Shown here in pieces: positions 7,064 through 14,521 of a stretch of 64,000 nucleotides of DNA (the first letter of the stretch is position 1; each line of letters begins with the position of its first letter). The notes below the pieces were generated by a model, which worked only from the letters and a program-made list of their open reading frames with translations, made no database searches and was not told where the DNA came from. The stretch covers positions 1-64,000 of the forward strand of contig DESQ01000033.1 of assembly GCA_002361355.1 (NCBI GenBank). Reading direction: 5' to 3'. Source of the DNA: Lachnospiraceae bacterium UBA3310. GTDB taxonomy: Bacteria > Bacillota > Clostridia > Lachnospirales > Lachnospiraceae. A program made the position numbers and the translations under genes.

Positions 7064-8107
7064 ATGCAGGTTAAGATGGGAAATGCCGATACGCAGGTTA
7101 TCAATACAAATATCCAGACGCAGGAGAAAACAGCGGAAAAAGGGCAGGAGAAAGTGGCGGAACAGCAGAGAAAGTCCGTGATTTTTGCGGGAGATCTGCC
7201 GTTACATAAGGATTCCATCACGCTTCGCAGACAACAGGCACAGAAGAAGGCGATGGAGTTTGTACAGAATGCCTGGAGTGCCGACCGCAAGACGGATCAG
7301 AGCATAGAGGAGTATAGGGTGCTCGCGGAGGAGCAGAGAAAAGAACTCAAGTTAAATAAAGACAAAATTGCGGAATGCGATACCAGAAAGGAAAATTTGC
7401 GGGAAGGCTACGGCGTGGCGAAGGACTCTCAGGAGCAGAAGGATCTGGAGCTTCTGGAGCGTCTGCATTATCCCGGGAACGGTGAATTTACAGAAGAAGA
7501 GTACGAGAGACTGAAGGAATTAAAGAGCGAACCACTGACAGAATACCAACAGAGATGCCTTGAAATTGAGGGCGAAAAGGCTGTGTTTAATGACCGTGCC
7601 CGAAAAGCGGAATCGGGTATTATGGCGTATGATGGCGCGGTCAGATCCATAAAGCAGGAGCGCCTGAAGTTCCATAAGATGACAGACGCCCAGAACAATG
7701 CGAAGAAGGTGATGGAGCAGGCCAGCGAGGATATACAGGAAATGATCGTGGGCGAAGCGAAAGATCACGTGGACGAAACCTACGAGGAGCAGAGAGAGGA
7801 AGCAAAGGAGAAAGCGGAGCAGAAGGAAGAACAGGAAGAGAAGATCGAGCTTCGCAAGGAGCAGAAGGAGTTATTGGAAGCCAGGATCGAGGAGAGCAGG
7901 GAAGGCAGTAACGAGGCGGAAGCGGCGCAGAAGAAGCAGGAGAAAGACGCCAGAGAGGAAGCGGAGTTTTTGAGCGACATGGCGGATGCCGGTTTGAACG
8001 TGGCGGGCGCAGGCGATGCGGTGAAGGCTGAGATCAAGGATATGCTGAACAAGATGAAGCTGCTGGAGGCGGACATCAAGGGCATTAAGGTTGATGAAGA
8101 ATTATAG
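7064..8107 (+). CDS. Unknown coiled-coil protein, first gene of the sigma-D cluster
   Basis: This 347-residue, highly charged protein has no signal peptide or membrane segment. The N-terminal 45 residues are polar and Gln-rich. Residues about 60-300 are rich in Glu, Lys, Gln and Arg with heptad-like spacing (for example EEQREEAKEKAEQKEEQEEK), so it is predicted to be largely coiled coil. A less charged tail (MADAGLNVAGAGDAVKAEIK) ends the protein. ATG 7064 has GGGGGG about 6 bases upstream. It is followed after 21 bp by the FliD-like gene. I do not recognise the family. The promoter suggests a motility-linked role, for example structural or export-related, but this is inference. Confidence 0.7.
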   Translation: MQVKMGNADTQVINTNIQTQEKTAEKGQEKVAEQQRKSVIFAGDLPLHKDSITLRRQQAQKKAMEFVQNAWSADRKTDQSIEEYRVLAEEQRKELKLNKDKIAECDTRKENLREGYGVAKDSQEQKDLELLERLHYPGNGEFTEEEYERLKELKSEPLTEYQQRCLEIEGEKAVFNDRARKAESGIMAYDGAVRSIKQERLKFHKMTDAQNNAKKVMEQASEDIQEMIVGEAKDHVDETYEEQREEAKEKAEQKEEQEEKIELRKEQKELLEARIEESREGSNEAEAAQKKQEKDAREEAEFLSDMADAGLNVAGAGDAVKAEIKDMLNKMKLLEADIKGIKVDEEL

Positions 8108-8128
8108 ACATAAACAGGAGGCAGAAAA

Positions 8129-8878
8129 ATGAGAGTTACAAGAAACTACAGAAGCGGTATGTTGAATTTCAGGAGAAACACAAACAAGACGGCGGATTCC
8201 CTGTTGAATACTTTGAAGAAAAACAGCATAAGCAGACGCACGAACACGCTGGCAAATATTCTGGGCGGTAATAAGGGTACCTCTTCGTCAAGCAGTCTGT
8301 ATAACAGAGATTTTATCACGTCATCCTCGGCATTGAACAAAAATGCAAAATCACAGAAATTCTATTACGACATGCAGTATCATGCAAAGCAGGTGGGAGC
8401 GTATGCGGATGCTTTGCAGAGCGGAGAGGAAGACTCCATATATGATAAGGCGAGGGAAAGCGGCAGTACGGACGAGATTGTATCTGATATCCAGGGCTTT
8501 GTCAGGCAGTATAACAATATGCTGGATGATTTGAACGAGTCAGGCTCCGCCTCAGACAAAGCGTTACTTACGCAGTTTAACAGCCTGTCCAGAGCGGCGG
8601 AGAAAGATTTGGCTGCGACGGGCATAGTCAGAAAGGCGGACGGCACGCTTGTGGTCGATGAGAAAAAGTTGGAGGCGGCGGACGTAGACACGCTGGAAAA
8701 AGTGTGGGGCGGAAGTGGTTTCGCAAGAAAGGCGGGTGCTAAGGCGGGCACTGTGGAGGCCACTGCGGAGCGCAACATCGAAGCAGAAAAGAGCGACACT
8801 TACAGTCCTTTTAACAGAACGAATCTTTATGGCAGTTCCGGAAAAAGCTCCGGCAATCATTTCAACTATAGAAGGTAA
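8129..8878 (+). CDS. FliD-like small protein (flagellar-class, function unknown)
   Basis: The 249-residue protein has a basic, Ser/Asn-rich N-terminus (RVTRNYRSGMLNFRRNTNK). The middle part, about residues 115-190, resembles the C-terminal domain of the flagellar filament cap FliD: an FVRQYNNMLDDLNES helix, then GIVRKADGTLVVDEKKLEAA, which mirrors the 'GI...DG.L.lDe.KL..al' pattern of FliD. It is much shorter than FliD (usually over 400 residues), has no typical FliD N-terminus and cannot be a complete cap. ATG 8129 has CAGGAGG nearby. It is the second gene after a sigma-D promoter. The similarity was judged by eye and needs a profile search. Confidence 0.6.
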   Translation: MRVTRNYRSGMLNFRRNTNKTADSLLNTLKKNSISRRTNTLANILGGNKGTSSSSSLYNRDFITSSSALNKNAKSQKFYYDMQYHAKQVGAYADALQSGEEDSIYDKARESGSTDEIVSDIQGFVRQYNNMLDDLNESGSASDKALLTQFNSLSRAAEKDLAATGIVRKADGTLVVDEKKLEAADVDTLEKVWGGSGFARKAGAKAGTVEATAERNIEAEKSDTYSPFNRTNLYGSSGKSSGNHFNYRR

Positions 8879-8905
8879 TATCGGTATCGAAAGACAGGTG
8901 ACGTG

Positions 8906-9640
8906 ATGCAGCATGTAAACTGGGTACAACAGAATGAAGATTATGCCACAAGGTATCATGTACTCCAGTGGAAAACATCTCATTTCCATGAACCATTCTC
9001 TATCCATACATCGGGAGGAGCAAAGTTAAAACAAGGCGCGGCAGGGCCTGGCCCGCAGGCAGGGGAAATACAGGCAGAGACGGAAGGAATGGGATTCGGG
9101 CAGTCTGAGCGTGGAAGCGGCAGGCTGGGGCTTGGACTAGGTTTGGAGGATGCCCTTGCCAATACGGTCGCCGGAAATGAAAGAGGGCGTGACGGGGTGA
9201 ATATTTCCACCCATGGGGCAAAGGTGCAGGAGGCCGGGGTGGAAGCAGCGCGGACAGTGGTGCAGAGCGCGGCGCTTGCGCAGGTACATGCGGCGGAAAA
9301 TACGGTGACGCCAACTTCTGTCAGGGAAACGTTAAGCGAGACGGAGCAGAGAGAAGAGGCGGACAGAGAGAATACAACAGTGGCAGAGTCTGGGCGCGGC
9401 AATATCCGAAATCGTCTTCGGGAGAGTGCGGCGCGGCTGCGGGAGGCGTATCAGAGACAAAAAGAAAAAGCGGCAAAAGGGATGCCGCTCAGACAGACCA
9501 GGCCGGAAAAGCAGGACACAATCCGGAAAGGGACAAGAATGGCCGACAGGGAAGCGATGCTTGCCATGCAGGCGGAAAATCATTATCTGTTGGATTCCTA
9601 CGATCAAAACGGGAATTACAGTGTACTGGGCAAAAAATAG
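8906..9640 (+). CDS. Unknown protein, third gene of the sigma-D cluster
   Basis: This 244-residue protein has a short aromatic N-terminus (HVNWVQQNEDYATRYHVLQW), a low-complexity Gly/Ala/Glu-rich middle and a basic, helical C-terminal third (RLREAYQRQKEKAAKG). There are no membrane segments or known motifs. ATG 8906 is preferred: AGGTG lies 5 bases upstream, and a GTG at 8903 directly before it would add one residue. It follows the FliD-like gene by 27 bp and ends 3 bp before the stop of the converging aldo/keto reductase gene. I do not recognise the family. The only functional hint is the shared sigma-D promoter. Confidence 0.65.
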   Translation: MQHVNWVQQNEDYATRYHVLQWKTSHFHEPFSIHTSGGAKLKQGAAGPGPQAGEIQAETEGMGFGQSERGSGRLGLGLGLEDALANTVAGNERGRDGVNISTHGAKVQEAGVEAARTVVQSAALAQVHAAENTVTPTSVRETLSETEQREEADRENTTVAESGRGNIRNRLRESAARLREAYQRQKEKAAKGMPLRQTRPEKQDTIRKGTRMADREAMLAMQAENHYLLDSYDQNGNYSVLGKK

Positions 9641-9642
9641 CA

Positions 9643-10824
9643 TTATGCCCGTCTCACAAATTTCTGTACAAATTTCAAAAGGATACGCACATAAAAGGGC
9701 TGTAAGGCCTTTTTTGCGTTTTGCAGTTCTTTCCTGATTTCTATATGCTGCGGGCAATGTTTCTCGCAGGCGCCGCATTTGACGCACTGTGTCAGGGAAG
9801 AAGCATCCTTTTTGAGTGAGGTAACCTGTGCGTACTCTAACATGGTAGTGAATTTCTTCTGTGTGGCGCTCTGGTTGTAACACCGGAAAGCGGTGGGAAT
9901 ATCCACGCCGTGAGGGCAGGGCATACAGTAACCACATCCGGTACAGCCCACCTTAAGGGTATGGTTGATCTTAGAGCGCACGGAATCAATCAGCCGGTGA
10001 TCCGCTTCGGTGAAAATACCAATTCTGGTCTCGTCAGCAGTTTTACAGTTCTCTTTAACCATATCCAGAGAGTTCATGCCGGAGAGTACGCAGGTGACTT
10101 CCGGCTGATTCCACAGCCAATGGAATGCCCACTGTGCAGGGGTGCGTTTTACGGGATAGTCTGCAAAAGTCTTTTTGGCGGGGGCGGGTAAAAGACCGGT
10201 CAATCTGCCGCCGCGCAGAGGTTCCATGATAACTACGGGAATGCTCTTGCTGTGGGCATACTGCAGCCCCTCCCTGCCCGCCTGCGTATGCTCGTCCATG
10301 TAATTGTACTGAATCTGGCAAAAATCCCAGTCGTAGGCGTCGATGAGCGCTTTGAAAGTAGCGGTATCACCATGGAAGGAAAAACCGATATTGCGAATAG
10401 CGCCTGTTTCCTTTTTCTCAGAGATCCATTTGTCAATGCCGAGACGTTTCAGATTATTCCAGACCTCCACATCGAAGAGCATATGCATCAGATAATAGTC
10501 GATGTGGTCTGTTTTCAGGCGTTTGAGCTGTTCGTTAAACAATTTCTCTATGGAGGAAGTATTTTTCAGAAGATAGTAGGGGAGCTTGGTCGCAATATAT
10601 ACCTGATCTCTGCAGTGGTTCCGCTCCAGAATAGTGCCGAGTGCCTCCTCGCTGCCGCCATAAATATAAGCGGTATCAAAATAATTGACACCGTTTTCGA
10701 TGGCGAGCATAATTTCCTGTTCGGTCTTATCAAGATTGATCCGGCCGCCGGAGCTTGTAAATCGCATACAGCCGTATCCGAGGATGGATACTTCCGTACC
10801 GTCTTTCATTTTTCTGTATTGCAT
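9643..10824 (-). CDS. Aldo/keto reductase with C-terminal 2x[4Fe-4S] domain
   Basis: The protein has 393 residues. Residues 1-280 form an aldo/keto reductase barrel: LGYGCMRF, then NYFDTAYIYGGSE with the catalytic Asp and Tyr, then DYYLMH and SFHG. The C-terminal 100 residues carry two cysteine clusters of the ferredoxin type, CTGCGYCMPCPHGVD and CVKCGACEKHCPQH. Family members with this fusion are common in anaerobic Clostridia; their substrates are mostly unknown. The start is ATG 10824 with AGGGG 6-7 bases upstream; the upstream in-frame extension lacks a ribosome site and crosses the promoter. It is a single-gene unit with its own promoter at 10867-10895. Confidence 0.9.
   Translation of the reverse strand: MQYRKMKDGTEVSILGYGCMRFTSSGGRINLDKTEQEIMLAIENGVNYFDTAYIYGGSEEALGTILERNHCRDQVYIATKLPYYLLKNTSSIEKLFNEQLKRLKTDHIDYYLMHMLFDVEVWNNLKRLGIDKWISEKKETGAIRNIGFSFHGDTATFKALIDAYDWDFCQIQYNYMDEHTQAGREGLQYAHSKSIPVVIMEPLRGGRLTGLLPAPAKKTFADYPVKRTPAQWAFHWLWNQPEVTCVLSGMNSLDMVKENCKTADETRIGIFTEADHRLIDSVRSKINHTLKVGCTGCGYCMPCPHGVDIPTAFRCYNQSATQKKFTTMLEYAQVTSLKKDASSLTQCVKCGACEKHCPQHIEIRKELQNAKKALQPFYVRILLKFVQKFVRRA
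9693..9715 (+). terminator. Terminator of the sigma-D cluster, inside the 3' end of the converging gene
   Basis: AAAAGGGC (9693-9700) pairs with GCCTTTTT (9707-9714) with one wobble, loop TGTAAG, followed by a T. It starts 53 bp after the stop of the third cluster gene and lies within the last codons of the aldo/keto reductase on the other strand. Confidence 0.55.
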
Positions 10825-10866
10825 AGTGTTCCCCTGTTCAGAATTTTGATAATCTGTCTTTCCTAT

Positions 10867-10895
10867 ATTATAAGGAGATTTCAGGGAGAAGTCAA
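10867..10895 (-). promoter_or_regulatory. Sigma-A promoter of the aldo/keto reductase gene
   Basis: Minus-strand TTGACT (10895-10890), 17-bp spacer, TATAAT (10872-10867), 43 bp before the ATG. Confidence 0.8.
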
Positions 10896-10962
10896 TGATT
10901 ATGCATCCTGCTGATCTTTCAGAAATTATCAAAATTCTAATAAAAAGTTAATAATTCTTTCC

Positions 10963-10991
10963 TTGTTTTTCTGTGATATTCGGTATATATT
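10963..10991 (+). promoter_or_regulatory. Sigma-A promoter of the alarmone synthetase gene
   Basis: TTGTTT (10963-10968), 17-bp spacer, TATATT (10986-10991), followed by an AACGGAGG ribosome site before ATG 11017. It is divergent from the reductase promoter. Confidence 0.65.
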
Positions 10992-11016
10992 AGGAAAATG
11001 AACGGAGGGCATACAT

Positions 11017-11805
11017 ATGACAGGAAATCCATTTTTCCCATTGGAAGAGATGGGATTTGACGCCGAGGAAAATCAGATGATGGTGATTCCCAAGGTAGAT
11101 AATGCAATTTATGAACAGCGCAAGAAGATGGTTGGGACGGTAGTGGATTACAAGGAGATGCGGATGCGCTACAGTTGCGCGATCAAGGAGGTGCGGACGA
11201 AATTCGATGTGCTGAATTCGGAATTTAACGTGCGGTATCGGAGAAACCCGATTACGTCCATCAATTCACGCCTAAAGAGCAGTACCAGCATAATGGACAA
11301 ACTGAACCGCAAGGGACTGCCCTTTACCATAGAAAATGTGGAAAAAAATCTTTACGATGTGGCAGGAATACGGGTCGTTTGCTCCTATGTAGATGATATT
11401 TACGGGCTGGCGCAGGCGCTTGCCAAGCAGGATGATATCACGGTGATCAGGGAGAAGGATTATATTAAGAATCCGAAGCCCAACGGGTATCGCAGTTACC
11501 ACATGATTGTGAGTGTGCCGGTGTTTTTTTCGGATCAGACCAGAGAGATGGCGGTAGAGGTACAGATACGCACGATCGCCATGGATTTCTGGGCGAGTCT
11601 GGAGCATCAGCTCAAATATAAACAGGAAGTGCCCAATCAGAAGGAGATTGTGGGCAGCCTGACTGCCTGCGCGGAGCAGATCGCAGCCATTGACGAACAG
11701 ATGTGCCAGGTGCGAAGGCAGATTGAGAGATCGGAAGACCTGCCGACGGAGGAGGAGATTCTTCTTGAGAAACTCCGGAAAATTGATATTGCAGTCGGTG
11801 AATAG
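11017..11805 (+). CDS. relQ: Small alarmone synthetase, RelQ/YjbM type
   Basis: This 262-residue cytoplasmic protein consists of a single RelA/SpoT synthetase domain with no hydrolase, TGS or ACT domain. It makes (p)ppGpp from ATP and GDP/GTP. Visible motifs are RLKSSTSIMDKL (ATP-binding loop), DVAGIRVVC, the G-loop PKPNGYRSYHMI, and VEVQIRTIAMDFWASLEHQLKYK with the catalytic Glu/Gln pair. A C-terminal helical tail of about 60 residues matches that of RelQ, which mediates tetramer formation. Length is slightly above the usual 210-230. The start ATG 11017 has GGAGG 8 bases upstream. Small synthetases are normally controlled at transcription, often by envelope stress; nothing here shows which signal. 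Confidence 0.92.
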   Translation: MTGNPFFPLEEMGFDAEENQMMVIPKVDNAIYEQRKKMVGTVVDYKEMRMRYSCAIKEVRTKFDVLNSEFNVRYRRNPITSINSRLKSSTSIMDKLNRKGLPFTIENVEKNLYDVAGIRVVCSYVDDIYGLAQALAKQDDITVIREKDYIKNPKPNGYRSYHMIVSVPVFFSDQTREMAVEVQIRTIAMDFWASLEHQLKYKQEVPNQKEIVGSLTACAEQIAAIDEQMCQVRRQIERSEDLPTEEEILLEKLRKIDIAVGE

Positions 11806-11823
11806 ATAATCAGAGAAGACCTT

Positions 11824-12747
11824 CTAAACTTCTATGGGCGCGTAGTGGATGTTTACCTTGATGTCCTGCCCGTAGTTGCCGAAGGTTTTTCCGAAGATGG
11901 TGAGGCCTCCCACATGCTTTGCATCGTCGTCTACAGCCAGACGGAAGCGGAGGCTGCTCCGATAGTCCAGATGGAAGCTGTCAATGGTCACGTCGGAAAT
12001 TTTTAAGCCGTCGATAAAGGTGCCCTTCCGGTTGATGACGAGAAGTTTAAGCAATCCATACTGGTTCCAGTTGGGATACCACCAGTCGGGAGTGAAAAGC
12101 CCTCTTGAATCGCCGAAATCTCCAGGAGAGAGCCAGTTGCCGATATGTACGTCATTTAGGTAAAAAGAGATGTCGGAAGGCCACACATTGTTGACGCCGG
12201 GGGCCTCCGAACTCAGTTCCGCTGAGATTGTGATCTGTGTAATTTTCTGGAAACCGGGGATGAAATTGGGGATATGGTACTCCACAAATCCTTTTGTGAA
12301 CCAGAGGATATCCGCATTGTAGCGGTCGGGGTGATCAAAGTAACGGGAATCATCCACTTCGCCTATGATGGCCTTATCTGAGGCGAGGCCGCAGGTAGGG
12401 CAGATGTGGTAGGCGGAATAATGGCCGACCTTGATATCCGTGCTGTAGACATGCAGGAGATCCTCCTGTCGTTCCAGATCAATCAGAATTTTGTCCAGAT
12501 GGACAGAACAGATTTTCTGGTTGCCGTGTCCCGCCGATTCATTGGAGATGGAGATAAGACCACAATTTTCCAGCTTTTTGATGTGGCTGGTCAGTGCGCC
12601 GTTGGTGATGTTCAGGCGGGAGGCCAGCTCATTCATACTCATGCTGTCGCTGTCTTCTAAAAGGATGTTTAATATTTCGATTCTGACATCGGAGCCAAGC
12701 GCTTTAAAGATGTCCAGCCCGTCGTTAAGTGATGTGATATGTAACAA
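11824..12747 (-). CDS. ArsR-type regulator with large C-terminal sensor domain
   Basis: The product has about 307 residues. An N-terminal winged helix-turn-helix of the ArsR type (FKALGSDVRIEILNIL, MNELASRLNITNGALTSHIKKLENCGLI) is followed by a cysteine pair (CPTCG) and a long beta-rich domain with many Trp/Tyr/Asp residues, which could bind a carbohydrate or other small ligand. The best start is TTG 12747, four bases after GGGGAGG. The ATG at 12765 would place this ribosome site inside the gene and run through a palindrome that looks like an operator. It lies directly downstream of the putP-like gene on the same strand, so the two are likely one transcript. The ligand is unknown. Confidence 0.75.
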   Translation of the reverse strand: MLHITSLNDGLDIFKALGSDVRIEILNILLEDSDSMSMNELASRLNITNGALTSHIKKLENCGLISISNESAGHGNQKICSVHLDKILIDLERQEDLLHVYSTDIKVGHYSAYHICPTCGLASDKAIIGEVDDSRYFDHPDRYNADILWFTKGFVEYHIPNFIPGFQKITQITISAELSSEAPGVNNVWPSDISFYLNDVHIGNWLSPGDFGDSRGLFTPDWWYPNWNQYGLLKLLVINRKGTFIDGLKISDVTIDSFHLDYRSSLRFRLAVDDDAKHVGGLTIFGKTFGNYGQDIKVNIHYAPIEV

Positions 12748-12760
12748 AGCTGCCTCCCCT

Positions 12761-12776
12761 AACATGAAATCATGTT
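12761..12776. promoter_or_regulatory. Operator-like palindrome before the ArsR-type gene
   Basis: AACATGA-AA-TCATGTT has perfect 7-bp arms around two bases. It lies between the putP stop (12794) and the regulator's ribosome site. Its position and symmetry fit a site for the encoded dimeric regulator. Confidence 0.5.
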
Positions 12777-12793
12777 ATATCTTTAAAATACTT

Positions 12794-14320
12794 TTATTTT
12801 CCATTTACCTCATCAAAAATTTTAACAATTTCCTCCGTAGGTTCTTTTGTGAGCAGGGACACTGCCACGTTGACAAGCAGAGCGACGATAAACGCGGGAA
12901 GCAGCTCATAGATGGCGAAAGCGCCGCCCAGTCTTGCAATGTCGTATTTCCAGACAAACACCATGACGCCGCCGGCGATCATACCTGCGAGCGCACCCTG
13001 TCTGTTGGAACGTTTCCAGAACAATGCCAGAAGAACGACCGGGCCGAAGGCTGCTCCGAAGCCTGCCCATGCGAAGGACACGATGCCGAAGATGGAACTG
13101 TCGGGATCCTGCGCGATAAACACGGCAATTAAGGAGATGGCAATTACCGTGATTCTCGCGATGAGCAGAGAAGTTTTGGTGTCCAGTTTCTTTTTGCCGA
13201 AATCCTGCACCAGATTCTGGGAAATGCTGGACGCAGCGGCCAGAAGCTGGGAATCGGCGGTGGACATGGTTGCCGCCAGGATACCGGCAAGAATAACGCC
13301 TGCAATCAATGCGGGGATAACACCGTGGGTACTCAATGTGGAAGCGATCTGAATGATGACTGTCTCGGAATTGCTACCTTCCAGTACGGGAATGATACCC
13401 GCCTGGGAGAGACCGTAGCCGACCACGCCGATCAGTACGGCGATGGACATGGAGATCACAACCCATACGGTGGCGATTCGTCTCGAGAGTTTCAGTTTAT
13501 TTTCATCTTCAATCGCCATAAAACGAAGCAGGATATGGGGCATGCCGAAATAGCCAAGCCCCCACGCCAGCATGGATGCGATCATAAGGGGTGTGTAGGG
13601 AGAGGCGGAGCCGGTCTGCGGGGAGTAGGTCTGTACCAGACTTAAATAGCCGGGGAGACCGCTCACGGCGTCCATGACGCTGCCAAAGCCCCCGGTGACA
13701 ATGGCGCCGAATCCGACCACAATTAGGAGAGCGACGCTCATGGTGATGCCCTGAATCAGGTCGGTGGTGCTTACGGCAAGGAAACCGCCCAGCGTACAGT
13801 AGAGAACAATAACCGCCGCGCTCAAAAGCATAGCCGCAATATAGTTCATGCCAAAAAGTGTGCTGAACAGTTTACCGCAGGCAGCGAAGCCGGAGGCGGT
13901 GTAGGGAACGAAGAAAATGACAATGACCAGAGCGGCAATGAGAGTCAGGATATGTTTGTCATCACCGTATCTTTTTGCAAAAAATTCCGGAATGGTAAAG
14001 GAACCGATGCGGCTGGAATAGCGCCGGATTCTTCTGGAGACAAAGAGCCAGTTTAAATAAGTACCGGCAGCAAGGCCAATAGCTGTCCACCCAACCTCTG
14101 CAAGTCCCGACAGATAAGCAAGCCCGGGCAGTCCCATCAGCAGATAGCTGCTCATGTCGGAGGCTTCCGCACTCATGGCGGTTACCAGAGGGCCGAGTTT
14201 TCGGCCGCCGAGATAAAACTCCGATGCCTGTGTATTTTTTTTGGAAAAGGTGATACCGATATAGATCATCACGCCGAGATAGGCGATGATTGCAATGATA
14301 ATACAGATCTGTGATGCCAT
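12794..14320 (-). CDS. putP: Sodium:solute symporter, PutP (Na+/proline) family
   Basis: This 508-residue membrane protein has about 12-13 hydrophobic segments in the LeuT-type SSS fold. It shows the PutP features FYLGGRKLGPLVTAMSAEASDMSSYLLMGLPG (residues about 32-63, shown only in part here by motif names) with the Na+-site Ser/Asp positions, and GILAATMSTADSQLLAAAS in TM9. It takes up proline or a related amino acid with Na+. The start is ATG 14320 with GAGGAGG 7 bases upstream. It is transcribed from its own promoter (14365-14393) and reads into the ArsR-type regulator 47 bp downstream. Substrate is assigned by family resemblance only; SSS transporters often differ in specificity. Confidence 0.85.
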   Translation of the reverse strand: MASQICIIIAIIAYLGVMIYIGITFSKKNTQASEFYLGGRKLGPLVTAMSAEASDMSSYLLMGLPGLAYLSGLAEVGWTAIGLAAGTYLNWLFVSRRIRRYSSRIGSFTIPEFFAKRYGDDKHILTLIAALVIVIFFVPYTASGFAACGKLFSTLFGMNYIAAMLLSAAVIVLYCTLGGFLAVSTTDLIQGITMSVALLIVVGFGAIVTGGFGSVMDAVSGLPGYLSLVQTYSPQTGSASPYTPLMIASMLAWGLGYFGMPHILLRFMAIEDENKLKLSRRIATVWVVISMSIAVLIGVVGYGLSQAGIIPVLEGSNSETVIIQIASTLSTHGVIPALIAGVILAGILAATMSTADSQLLAAASSISQNLVQDFGKKKLDTKTSLLIARITVIAISLIAVFIAQDPDSSIFGIVSFAWAGFGAAFGPVVLLALFWKRSNRQGALAGMIAGGVMVFVWKYDIARLGGAFAIYELLPAFIVALLVNVAVSLLTKEPTEEIVKIFDEVNGK

Positions 14321-14364
14321 AATTTTCCTCCTCATCTTGTGCTGCTTTAACGTAATCCTTTGCT

Positions 14365-14393
14365 ATTATAGCGGTTTTGGCAGGAATGCGCAA
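14365..14393 (-). promoter_or_regulatory. Sigma-A promoter of the putP-arsR unit
   Basis: Minus-strand TTGCGC (14393-14388), 17-bp spacer, TATAAT (14370-14365). Confidence 0.7.
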
Positions 14394-14433
14394 TAAAAAA
14401 GTAGGGCAAATATGTCCGCGAGGGGATAATCTA

Positions 14434-14462
14434 TTGATTTTATGGGAAAAATCGCATATAAT
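14434..14462 (+). promoter_or_regulatory. Sigma-A promoter of the GH3-family gene
   Basis: TTGATT (14434-14439), 17-bp spacer, TATAAT (14457-14462). The gene starts 60 bp downstream, with an AGAAGGAGG ribosome site. Confidence 0.75.
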
Positions 14463-14521
14463 GTCAATATCTGCACTGTATTTTTAGAGAGATACGGCGG
14501 CAATGAGAGAAGGAGGATACA

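Noticed and set aside
7780..8085. Long reverse-strand open frames within the coiled-coil and other GC-rich genes
   Set aside because: They mirror the codon bias of the plus-strand genes, lack ribosome sites and give low-complexity proteins.
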